From: Claveliimonas bilis
GTDB taxonomy: Bacteria; Bacillota; Clostridia; Lachnospirales; Lachnospiraceae
DNA: 64,000 nucleotides
Direction of reading: 5' to 3'
Assembly: GCF_030296775.1 (NCBI RefSeq)
Contig: NZ_AP027742.1
Coordinates: forward strand, 186,001-250,000
Of this stretch, positions 32,718 through 40,969 are shown piece by piece. The translations under genes and the position numbers were made by a program. The notes beneath the pieces are model-generated. The model did no database searches. It was not told where the DNA came from and saw nothing but the letters and a program-made list of their open reading frames with translations. How positions within the stretch are numbered: position 1 is the first letter of the stretch; the number at the start of each line of letters is the position of its first letter.

Positions 32718-34124
32718 ATGGAGACACTATACAGCAGGCTGAAGGCATACAGCGATACGGATTATTATGGCTTCCACATGCCGGGACACAAAAGAAATCA
32801 GATACGTTTTGGTGAAGGGCTTCCCTATGGGATCGATATTACAGAGATTGAGGGGTTTGACGATCTTCATCATGCAGACGGCATTATAAAAGAAGCCCAG
32901 CAGGAGGCGGCCAGGCTCTACGGAGCAGAGGAAACGAAGTTTCTGGTAAATGGAAGTACAGCAGGGATTTTAAGTGCTGTTCTTGGCTGTACGAAAAAGG
33001 GAGATCAGATCCTTGTTGCAAGAAACTGTCATAAATCCGTCTACCATGCCATATTTCTGAATGAGCTGGAACCGGTCTATCTGTGGCCCGGTTTCAGCCG
33101 TCAGTTTCAGTTAAATACGGAAATCTCCGTAAGCGCAGTGAAAGCTGCGCTTACTAAGCATTCCCGGATAAAGGCGGTTGTTATTGTCTCACCCACCTAT
33201 GACGGAGTTGTCTCTGATATTGAGTCAATTGCAGAGGCAGTCCATGAAAGGGGAATCCCCCTGATCGTGGATGAAGCCCACGGCGCACATTTTGGATTTC
33301 ACCCTTATTTTCCGGAAAATGCGCTGAAAAAAGGTGCGGATGTGGTGATCCACAGCCTTCATAAAACCCTTCCCTCTCTGACACAGACAGCGCTGCTCCA
33401 TATGAGAGGGGAGTATATAGATAAAAGAAGGATTTCTTCTTATCTGGATATGCTCCAGTCAAGCAGTCCTTCCTATATCCTGATGGCGAGTATTCATGAA
33501 TGTATTCGGATGCTCAGGGAGGAGAAGGAGCAGCTTTTTGAACCTTATGTAAGGAATCTTGATACTCTGCGGAAAAATCTGCAGAATCTGAAACATTTGA
33601 AACTGGTACAGACAGAACATTACGACCGGTCAAAACTTGTAATTTCTGTAAGACATACGGATATGAGCGGCAGAGAGCTGTACAGGGAGCTTTTGGAAAA
33701 GTATCATCTTCAGATGGAGATGGCGGCGGGATCCTATGTACTTGCCATGACATCTTCGGGAGATACGAAGGAAGGATTTGCACGGTTTGAGCAGGCCCTG
33801 TTTGAGCTGGATGCAGCTGCTAAACTTCGGGAAAACGTACAGGAAGACGATATAGCAAAACTGCCTGAAAATTCTGTTATCTGTACAAGCGCCAAGGCAG
33901 CCCTTTGCGGGGCGAAAGAAACAACATACCTGCCTGTTGAAAAGAGCGAGGGAATGATCTCTTTGGAGTATGCCTACCTCTATCCGCCGGGCTGCCCGAT
34001 GATCGTACCGGGCGAGCGGATCAGCAGGGAATGTATCAAACGGCTTGCAGGCTATCAAAAGCTTGGTTTTAAAATAGAAGGCCTGGAAAAAGAAGGAAGC
34101 ATTGGAGTCTGGAACAATGGGTAA
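32718..34124 (+). CDS. Orn/Lys/Arg decarboxylase-family PLP enzyme (YaaO type)
   Basis: The 468-residue protein has the fold-type I PLP pattern: FHMPGHKRN at the N-terminus, VDEAHGAHFGFHP and the Schiff-base lysine in IHSLHKTLPSLTQ. It has the short YaaO/SpeA-type length without the receiver-like wing domain of the inducible enzymes. The reaction is probably decarboxylation of arginine, lysine or ornithine to a polyamine precursor; the exact substrate cannot be told. It opens the operon that continues to rsmI, the gene order seen at yaaO in Bacillus. Confidence 0.88.
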   Translation: METLYSRLKAYSDTDYYGFHMPGHKRNQIRFGEGLPYGIDITEIEGFDDLHHADGIIKEAQQEAARLYGAEETKFLVNGSTAGILSAVLGCTKKGDQILVARNCHKSVYHAIFLNELEPVYLWPGFSRQFQLNTEISVSAVKAALTKHSRIKAVVIVSPTYDGVVSDIESIAEAVHERGIPLIVDEAHGAHFGFHPYFPENALKKGADVVIHSLHKTLPSLTQTALLHMRGEYIDKRRISSYLDMLQSSSPSYILMASIHECIRMLREEKEQLFEPYVRNLDTLRKNLQNLKHLKLVQTEHYDRSKLVISVRHTDMSGRELYRELLEKYHLQMEMAAGSYVLAMTSSGDTKEGFARFEQALFELDAAAKLRENVQEDDIAKLPENSVICTSAKAALCGAKETTYLPVEKSEGMISLEYAYLYPPGCPMIVPGERISRECIKRLAGYQKLGFKIEGLEKEGSIGVWNNG

Positions 34125-34704
34125 AATATTTTATATCATGGGAAAAAGTGCATCCGGAAAGGACACGATCTTCAGAGAACTCAAAGAGCGCTGTCCACAG
34201 CTTGGAATGGTTGTCCCTTATACGACAAGGCCGATCCGTGCAGGAGAAAAAAACGGGGTGGAATATTTTTTTACAGATGAGGCGGCTTTGGCTAAAATGG
34301 AAGCAGAGCACAAGATCATAGAAATCCGCTCTTATGATACGGTTCATGGCATCTGGAAATATTTTACTGCAGCGGACGGGCAGATTGATCTGGAGAGTTC
34401 TGATTATCTGATGATCGGAACGCTGGAATCTTATGGAAAAATGAGAGAATATTACGGGGAAGAACATTTGATTCCCCTTTATATAGAAGTCGAAGACGGG
34501 GAGAGGCTTACAAGGGCGCTCCTTCGGGAACGGCAGCAGGCACAGCCTAAATACAAAGAAATGTGCCGCCGCTTCCTGGCAGACGAAGAGGATTTTTCAG
34601 AAGAGAACCTGAAGAAGCTGGGTATCAGACGAAGGTTTGACAACAGCAGCAAAGAACAATGTTTAGAAGAAATCACAGAGGTAATATACAATGGCAAGCT
34701 TTAA
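34117..34704 (+). CDS. Guanylate kinase-family protein in the Tmk position
   Basis: A 195-residue P-loop kinase with GKSASGKDT (9–17) and the guanylate-binding signature YTTRPIRAGEKNGVEYFF. These mark it as a GMP kinase relative, not thymidylate kinase, although in Bacillus the same slot between yaaO and holB holds tmk. The ATG at 34117 overlaps the upstream stop by eight bases. It could be a second GMP kinase or have a shifted substrate. It overlaps holB by 14 bases. Confidence 0.82.
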   Translation: MGKIFYIMGKSASGKDTIFRELKERCPQLGMVVPYTTRPIRAGEKNGVEYFFTDEAALAKMEAEHKIIEIRSYDTVHGIWKYFTAADGQIDLESSDYLMIGTLESYGKMREYYGEEHLIPLYIEVEDGERLTRALLRERQQAQPKYKEMCRRFLADEEDFSEENLKKLGIRRRFDNSSKEQCLEEITEVIYNGKL

Positions 34705-35680
34705 AGACGTAGTAGGACATAAGGATATTATAAAATATATACACAATGCAGTAGAGGAAAATAAAGTGTCCCACGCCTACATTCTGAATGGAGAGCGGGG
34801 ATCCGGCAAAAAAATGCTGGCCAATCTTTTTGCCACAACACTCCTGTGCGAAAAAGGAGGGCCGGATCCATGCAATGTGTGCCATTCCTGCAAGCAGGCA
34901 GAAAGCGGCAACCACCCGGATATTATCCGGGTGAACCATGAGAAGCCCAATACCATCAGTGTGGATGATATCCGGCAGCAGGTGAACAATGATATACAGA
35001 TCAAACCTTATCAGGGACCTTATAAAATTTATATTATAGCAGAAGCGGATCTGATGTCAGTACAGGCACAGAACGCCCTTTTAAAGACCATCGAAGAACC
35101 ACCGGAATATGCGGTTATCTTCCTTTTGACAGAAAATGCAGAAGTGCTGCTGCCGACGATCACATCCAGGTGCGTCATGCTGAAGCTCCGGAATATCCGG
35201 GATACGCTGATCCGAAAATATCTGATGGAAAGCCTGCAGATACCGGATTACAAGGCGGACATGTGCACGGCATTTGCCCAGGGAAATATGGGGCGCGCTA
35301 TTATGCTGGCAAACTCCGAATATTTCAATGAGATCCGGGAGGAAGCGGTACAGCTTTTAAAGTACATCAACGAGATGGATGTCAGCGAAATTGTGAAGGC
35401 CATTAAAAAGATCAGCACCTATAAGCTGGAGGTAAACGATTATCTGGATATCATCATGATATGGTACCGGGATGTACTGCTGTATAAGGCAACAAAAGAA
35501 ATGGACAGGGTAGTATTCAAAGATCAGCTTCCTTATATCCAGGAAAGGGCGCGCAAAAGCTCCTACGAAGGGATTGAGCTGATACTGGAAAGCCTGGAAA
35601 AAGCAAAGCAGAGGCTGAAAGCCAATGTTAATTTTGAACTGGTGATGGAGCTCCTGCTTTTGACGATAAAGGAGAACTGA
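34691..35680 (+). CDS. holB: DNA polymerase III delta' subunit
   Basis: The 329-residue clamp-loader subunit has GERGSGKKMLAN as a P-loop variant, four Cys of the zinc module (LLCEKGGPDPCNVCHSCKQA), and TIEEPPEYAVIFLLTE with the SRC region (TITSRCV). It works with tau/gamma and delta to load the beta clamp. It starts inside the guanylate kinase-like gene end and is followed four bases later by ricT. Confidence 0.92.
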   Translation: MASFKDVVGHKDIIKYIHNAVEENKVSHAYILNGERGSGKKMLANLFATTLLCEKGGPDPCNVCHSCKQAESGNHPDIIRVNHEKPNTISVDDIRQQVNNDIQIKPYQGPYKIYIIAEADLMSVQAQNALLKTIEEPPEYAVIFLLTENAEVLLPTITSRCVMLKLRNIRDTLIRKYLMESLQIPDYKADMCTAFAQGNMGRAIMLANSEYFNEIREEAVQLLKYINEMDVSEIVKAIKKISTYKLEVNDYLDIIMIWYRDVLLYKATKEMDRVVFKDQLPYIQERARKSSYEGIELILESLEKAKQRLKANVNFELVMELLLLTIKEN

Positions 35681-35684
35681 CAAT

Positions 35685-36599
35685 ATGATAAAAGTAATTG
35701 GAGTAAGATTCCGCACTGCCGGAAAGATCTATTTTTTCTCCCCCGGAAAGCTGGAGATCAAGCAGGGAGACAACGTGATCGTGGAAACGGCAAGAGGAGT
35801 GGAATTTGGTTATGTGGCAGCAGGGCCGAGGGAAGTAGAAGAAGATAACATAACCCTTCCCCTGAAGTCTGTCATTCGCATTGCCACAGCGGATGACATC
35901 CGGAAGGAAGAAAAGAATCGGGAGAAAGAAAAAGAAGCATTCAAGATCTGCCTGGAGAAAATACGCAAGCACGGTTTGGAAATGAAACTGATCGATGCGG
36001 AGTATACATTTGACAATAATAAAGTACTGTTTTACTTTACTGCAGACGGACGGATCGATTTCCGCGAACTGGTAAAAGATCTGGCAAGTGTGTTCCGCAC
36101 CAGGATTGAGCTGCGCCAGATCGGCGTGAGGGATGAAACGAAAATCCGGGGAGGTATAGGGATCTGTGGCCGTCCGCTCTGCTGTCATACATATTTGACA
36201 GAATTTGCGCCGGTATCGATCAAAATGGCAAAGGAGCAGAACCTGTCTCTGAATCCAAGCAAAATATCAGGAGTGTGCGGCCGTTTGATGTGCTGTCTGA
36301 CCAATGAGGAGGAGACGTACGAAGAACTGAACAGCCGGCTGCCGGCAGTGGGAGATACGGTGACAACGCCGGAGAAACTGCGGGGAGAAGTGCAGTCTGT
36401 CAATGTGCTGCGCCAGCTTGTCAAAGTAGTGGTGCAGCTGGATGATGACGAAAAAGAAATCCGGGAATACAAGGCCGGAGAGCTGCGCTTCCGTTCCAAA
36501 AAGAAGAAAAAAGAAATGAAGCTTAGCAAAGAAGAGCTGAAAGAACTGAAGGCCTTGGAAGGTAAGAATGAAGGGGTATCCAAATTAGATGATGAATAA
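35685..36599 (+). CDS. ricT: PSP1-domain protein RicT (YaaT)
   Basis: A 304-residue protein with the PSP1 domain and its Cys clusters CGRPLCCHTYL and CGRLMCCLTNE, which bind an iron-sulfur cluster in the RicAFT complex. In Bacillus the complex guides RNase Y cleavage and influences sporulation and competence. The lysine-rich C-terminus (about 265–290) is extra. The stop overlaps the start of the next gene. Confidence 0.93.
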   Translation: MIKVIGVRFRTAGKIYFFSPGKLEIKQGDNVIVETARGVEFGYVAAGPREVEEDNITLPLKSVIRIATADDIRKEEKNREKEKEAFKICLEKIRKHGLEMKLIDAEYTFDNNKVLFYFTADGRIDFRELVKDLASVFRTRIELRQIGVRDETKIRGGIGICGRPLCCHTYLTEFAPVSIKMAKEQNLSLNPSKISGVCGRLMCCLTNEEETYEELNSRLPAVGDTVTTPEKLRGEVQSVNVLRQLVKVVVQLDDDEKEIREYKAGELRFRSKKKKKEMKLSKEELKELKALEGKNEGVSKLDDE

Positions 36600-37359
36600 T
36601 TTAAAACCAGGAGAACGGCTGGATGACCTGCAGATCAATGGATACCGGATCATCCAGAGTCCGGGCAGATTCTGCTTCGGTATGGATGCGGTTCTTCTCT
36701 CGGCGTTTGCAAAAATAAAAAGAGGGGAAAAGGCACTGGACCTGGGAACGGGAACAGGAATCCTCCCTCTGCTTCTTGAGGCAAAGAATCCGGAAGGACA
36801 GTCTTTTGCAGGGCTGGAAATTCAGGAAGAGAGCGCTGACATGGCAAGAAGAAGTGTATGCCTGAATCATTTGGAACAAAAGATTTCGATCGTAACAGGA
36901 GATATCAAGGAGGCATCCGCCCTTTTCGGCGCCGCCTCCTTTCATGTCGTTACGGTGAATCCGCCCTATATGATCGGGCAGCATGGATTGAAAAATGAAA
37001 ATTATGCCAAATACGTGGCGCGTCATGAGGTGCTCTGTACGCTGGAAGACGTATTAAGACAAAGTGCTCTTGTTCTGAAAGAAAAAGGAAGATTTTATAT
37101 GGTGCATAGGCCCTTTCGGCTTACGGAGATCCTGGCAGGAATGAGCAGGTATCATCTGGAACCTAAGCGTATGCGCCTTGTCTATCCCTATAGAGACAAA
37201 GAGCCGAATATGGTCCTGGTAGAAGGGGTGAAAGGCGGCCGTCCCCGCCTGACGGTAGAACCGCCTCTGATCGTATACAAAAAAGGCGGGACTTATACGG
37301 AAGAATTATTAAAACTGTACGGCCTGGATGAACCAGACGAAGAAAGGGCAGGGAAATAA
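36589..37359 (+). CDS. tRNA1(Val) adenine-N6 methyltransferase (YabB/TrmN6)
   Basis: A 256-residue SAM methyltransferase with LDLGTGTGILPLLL (motif I) and the N6-adenine motif NPPYM. It fits YabB/TrmN6, which methylates A37 of tRNA1(Val). Two adjacent ATG codons (36589, 36592) lie inside the ricT end. The rsmI start follows 2 bases after its stop. Confidence 0.87.
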   Translation: MMNNLKPGERLDDLQINGYRIIQSPGRFCFGMDAVLLSAFAKIKRGEKALDLGTGTGILPLLLEAKNPEGQSFAGLEIQEESADMARRSVCLNHLEQKISIVTGDIKEASALFGAASFHVVTVNPPYMIGQHGLKNENYAKYVARHEVLCTLEDVLRQSALVLKEKGRFYMVHRPFRLTEILAGMSRYHLEPKRMRLVYPYRDKEPNMVLVEGVKGGRPRLTVEPPLIVYKKGGTYTEELLKLYGLDEPDEERAGK

Positions 37360-37360
37360 T

Positions 37361-38200
37361 ATGGCAGGTACTTTATATTTGTGTGCGACTCCCATTGGGA
37401 ATCTGGAGGACATGACATACCGGGCGGCGAGGGTGCTGAAAGAGGCAGACCTCATTGCAGCGGAGGATACCCGCAATACTATCCGGCTTTTGAATCACTT
37501 CGATATTCATACGCCTATGACAAGTTACCATGAATATAATAAAATTGAAAAAGGGAAAAAACTGCTGCAGCTTCTTATGGAAGGAAAGAACATTGCCCTT
37601 GTTACAGATGCGGGGACGCCGGGAATTTCCGATCCCGGAGAAGAGCTGGTGAAAATGTGTGCAGATGCGGGAGTGACGGTTACGGCCATTCCCGGGCCGG
37701 CAGCCTGTGTCACGGCGCTGATCCTGTCCGGCCTTCCCACAAGGAGGTTTGCATTTGAGGCGTTTCTCCCCTCCGATAAAAAAGAGCGGAAAAGTGTTTT
37801 GGAAGCACTTAAAAGGGAAACAAGGACGATCGTTCTTTACGAAGCGCCCCATCGGCTTTTGAAAACGCTGAAAGAGCTGGAAGATGTGCTGGGAGACAGG
37901 CTGATTTCCGTATGCCGGGAGCTGACAAAGAAACATGAAACAATTTTCCGCACAACACTTAAGGAGGCTTTGCAGTATTATGAAGCCAATGAACCAAGAG
38001 GGGAATGTGTGCTCGTCATTGAAGGTAAAAGTATACAGAAGCTGCAGGAAGAAACACGAAGAAAGTGGGAGGAAATGAGCATCCCGGAGCATATGGAATA
38101 TTATACCGAACAAGGGGTAGAGAAGAAGGAAGCCATGAAAAAGGTGGCAAAAGACAGGGGAATTTCCAAAAGAGATGTTTACCAGGCTCTTTTATCCTGA
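37361..38200 (+). CDS. rsmI: 16S rRNA (cytidine-1402-2'-O)-methyltransferase
   Basis: The 279-residue enzyme begins MAGTLYLCATPIGNLEDMTYRA and has the family marks AEDTRNTIRLLNHF and GTPGISDPGEELV. It methylates the 2'-O of C1402 in the decoding centre of the 30S subunit. GGCAGGGAAA precedes the ATG at 37361. It is the last gene of the yaaO-to-rsmI operon. Confidence 0.95.
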   Translation: MAGTLYLCATPIGNLEDMTYRAARVLKEADLIAAEDTRNTIRLLNHFDIHTPMTSYHEYNKIEKGKKLLQLLMEGKNIALVTDAGTPGISDPGEELVKMCADAGVTVTAIPGPAACVTALILSGLPTRRFAFEAFLPSDKKERKSVLEALKRETRTIVLYEAPHRLLKTLKELEDVLGDRLISVCRELTKKHETIFRTTLKEALQYYEANEPRGECVLVIEGKSIQKLQEETRRKWEEMSIPEHMEYYTEQGVEKKEAMKKVAKDRGISKRDVYQALLS

Positions 38201-38355
38201 CAACAGCAGTATGACGGCAGCAGGAGAAATCTTCTTAGTCAACTTGTATAGAAAAATAAAAAAAGATTGTTCAACTTTGGTATAGTCGTATTTACCCATT
38301 TTTAATATACTTTTTACAGAATAAAAGAGTCGGCGAACAGGAGGAACGAAAAGAA

Positions 38356-39468
38356 ATGGCAAGTTTATCATTAAAGCATATTAACAAAACATATCCTAAC
38401 GGATTTGAAGCAGTAAAGGATTTTAATATGGAAATCGAAGATAAAGAATTTATTATCTTTGTAGGACCGTCCGGATGTGGTAAATCCACAACACTTCGTA
38501 TGGTTGCAGGTCTTGAGGAGATTACTTCCGGTGAACTTTACATCGGAGACAAGCTTGTAAACGATGTAGAGCCAAAAGACCGTGATATCGCGATGGTATT
38601 CCAGAACTACGCTCTGTATCCGCATATGACAGTTTATGACAATATGGCATTTGGACTGAAACTTCGGAAAGTACCGAAAGACGAGATCGATAAAATGGTA
38701 CGTGAAGCTGCAAAGATCCTGGATCTGGAAGCACTTCTTGACCGTAAGCCGAAAGCTCTTTCCGGTGGACAGAGACAGCGTGTTGCTATGGGACGTGCGA
38801 TCGTTCGTAATCCAAAGGTATTCCTTATGGATGAGCCTCTTTCTAACCTGGATGCAAAACTTCGTGGACAGATGCGTATTGAGATTTCCAAACTTCATCA
38901 GAGACTGGGAACAACGATCATCTATGTAACACATGACCAGACAGAGGCTATGACTCTGGGAACAAGAATCGTTGTTATGAATGCAGGTGTTGTACAGCAG
39001 GTAGATACTCCGCAGACACTGTACGATTATCCGTGCAACCTGTTTGTTGCAGGATTTATCGGATCACCTCAGATGAACTTCGTAGACGCTGTATGTAAAG
39101 TGAATGGAGACAAGGTTGTTCTCCAGGCAGGTCCGTCCTCAATCGAGCTTCCGCCGGCAAAGGCAAAGAAACTGATCGAAGGAGGATATGACGGAAAGAC
39201 AGTTGTACTTGGTATTCGTCCGGAGGATGTACATGATGAGCAGATGTTCATTGAGGCATCTCCTAATACAGTAATCGAAGCTAAGATCCGCGTATACGAA
39301 ATGCTGGGAGCAGAAGTATTCCTGTACTTTGATTACGAGGGAGCAAGCATGACAGCAAGAGTTGATCCAAGAACAACCGCAAGAACAGGCGATGTTGTAA
39401 AATTTGCGCTGGATGCAGAAAAGATCCACGTATTTGACAAAGAGACAGAGCAGACAATCACAAACTAG
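38356..39468 (+). CDS. Orphan sugar-importer ATPase (MsmK/UgpC type)
   Basis: A 370-residue CUT1-type ATPase: Walker A GPSGCGKST, signature LSGGQRQRVAMGRA, Walker B VFLMDEPLSNLDA, then the C-terminal regulatory/TOBE domain (about 240–370). It has no permease or binding protein beside it. Such lone ATPases in Firmicutes serve several carbohydrate importers. The importer at 48466–51546 lacks an ATPase and is a likely client. Its own terminator follows. Confidence 0.93.
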   Translation: MASLSLKHINKTYPNGFEAVKDFNMEIEDKEFIIFVGPSGCGKSTTLRMVAGLEEITSGELYIGDKLVNDVEPKDRDIAMVFQNYALYPHMTVYDNMAFGLKLRKVPKDEIDKMVREAAKILDLEALLDRKPKALSGGQRQRVAMGRAIVRNPKVFLMDEPLSNLDAKLRGQMRIEISKLHQRLGTTIIYVTHDQTEAMTLGTRIVVMNAGVVQQVDTPQTLYDYPCNLFVAGFIGSPQMNFVDAVCKVNGDKVVLQAGPSSIELPPAKAKKLIEGGYDGKTVVLGIRPEDVHDEQMFIEASPNTVIEAKIRVYEMLGAEVFLYFDYEGASMTARVDPRTTARTGDVVKFALDAEKIHVFDKETEQTITN

Positions 39469-39488
39469 ATTTCGGCTTGAAAATAAAA

Positions 39489-39523
39489 GGGGCGGTACGA
39501 AAGCGAGGTACCGCCCTCTTTTG
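39489..39523 (+). terminator. Terminator after the sugar ATPase
   Basis: GGGCGGTAC pairs with GTACCGCCC (39508–39516), followed by TCTTTT. Confidence 0.9.
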
Positions 39524-39614
39524 TATTAAGGCAAAAGTCAAAAACCGACATTTTTTGACGGCTGTTTCATAAGGCGGCAGCAATGTAGGGATGAGATAGT
39601 GAGGGGAGAATAAA

Positions 39615-39773
39615 ATGAAGATCAGAACATCTCAAATTGCTGCGGTGTTGATATTGGGAGCCGTCATCGGATACCTTTCTGCCAGAAAGTATCAGACAGA
39701 GAGAGAAATACATCTGTTTGACTGCCGGATGAAAGAGTGGAAAAGGCAGTCAGAGTACAGGGAAAGGATGTGA
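39615..39773 (+). CDS. Small membrane peptide, 52 residues
   Basis: ATG 39615, preceded by GAGGGGAG, encodes MKIRTSQIAAVLILGAVIGY and a further 32 residues: one hydrophobic segment (about 7–22) and a charged C-terminus with a single Cys. It lies just before the regulator gene, whose TTG start follows 4 bases after the stop. It matches no family I know. Confidence 0.55.
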   Translation: MKIRTSQIAAVLILGAVIGYLSARKYQTEREIHLFDCRMKEWKRQSEYRERM

Positions 39774-39777
39774 ACAG

Positions 39778-40887
39778 TTGCTTTCAAATCAAACGATACA
39801 GAAACTGATACAGGAGATCAGAAGAATCGCCGGACTGGAATGCTCCATATGGAGTCAAGAAGGAAAATGTGTGGCAGCGACCAGTATAAAGGCAAAGCCT
39901 GACGCCGATTCTATCGCAGAATTTATTGCAGAATTTGAACATTCCGGTACGAGGGAAACTATAGGAAAAGAAAGCCTGTTTCTGGCAGAGGGAGATACGG
40001 CGTATGTTCTGGCTGTGGACGGGACGGATGAGAGAGCAGTCATGGCCGGAAGGTTCGGCGTCAGTCATTTGGAAAGCCTGATCCAGATCAACCGGAACCG
40101 AATGGACAAAAATCGTTTTATCCAGAATCTTCTTCTGAACGATATGCTGTTGGTTGATATTTATAATCAGGCAAAAAAACTGAAGATACCTGTTACCGGA
40201 AAACGAGTGGTATTTTTGATAAAATCCAGGAGTGAAACAGAAAGCATTGTCATGGAAACACTTCGGAGTCTTTTTGCCACAGGAATAAAAGACTTTATAA
40301 CGTCAGTAGAAGAGGGACATGTAATTTTGATAAAAGCGCTGGAAAAAACAGAGGATTATCCGGAAGTACAGCATATTGCCGATGTTATTGTAGATACGCT
40401 GGGAATGGAAGCGATGGTTGGCGTCCGAGTAGCTTTTGGCACGATCACAGAAGAGCTTAAGGAAGTTTCAGGCTCCTATAGAGAGGCAAAAACAGCGCTG
40501 GAGGTAGGGCGGATTTTCTATCCGCAGAAACGGGTGCTCAATTACAAAGTGCTTGGGATCGGACGGCTGATCCATCAGCTTCCCGAAAAGCTGTGTGAAA
40601 TGTTTCTGGATGAGGTGTTTGAAGGAAATGCGGCAGGCAGTTTTGAGGAGGAAGAACTGACGGCAGTTTATACGTTCTTCGAAAATAATCTGAACATATC
40701 GGAAACGGCGCGGAAGCTTTATGTACATCGAAATACTCTGGTATATCGCCTGGAGAAGATCCAGAAAAAGACCGGACTGGATGTGCGGGTGTTTGAAGAT
40801 GCTATGACCTTTAAGATTGCGCTGATGGTGGAAAAACATATGAGAGCAATGAAAGAAAAAGAACACAGCAGTGAGGATGCAATTTGA
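39778..40887 (+). CDS. CdaR/PucR-type transcriptional regulator
   Basis: TTG start at 39778 with AAAGGA before it. The 369-residue protein has a diacid-recognition-like N-terminal domain (about 5–130), a GGDEF-like/CdaR middle domain, and the PucR-type C-terminal helix-turn-helix (NNLNISETARKLYVHRNTLVYRLEKIQKKTGL). Such regulators respond to sugar diacids or related acids. The adjoining hydratase gene is probably its target; the two lie on the same strand. Confidence 0.88.
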   Translation: MLSNQTIQKLIQEIRRIAGLECSIWSQEGKCVAATSIKAKPDADSIAEFIAEFEHSGTRETIGKESLFLAEGDTAYVLAVDGTDERAVMAGRFGVSHLESLIQINRNRMDKNRFIQNLLLNDMLLVDIYNQAKKLKIPVTGKRVVFLIKSRSETESIVMETLRSLFATGIKDFITSVEEGHVILIKALEKTEDYPEVQHIADVIVDTLGMEAMVGVRVAFGTITEELKEVSGSYREAKTALEVGRIFYPQKRVLNYKVLGIGRLIHQLPEKLCEMFLDEVFEGNAAGSFEEEELTAVYTFFENNLNISETARKLYVHRNTLVYRLEKIQKKTGLDVRVFEDAMTFKIALMVEKHMRAMKEKEHSSEDAI

Positions 40888-40969
40888 CTTTTGGACAGAA
40901 CCGGGCTACAATAAACAGACAGGTGCCAGCAAAGGGCAGAAGAAAAAAGAATCAGGAGGAATTGCAAAG

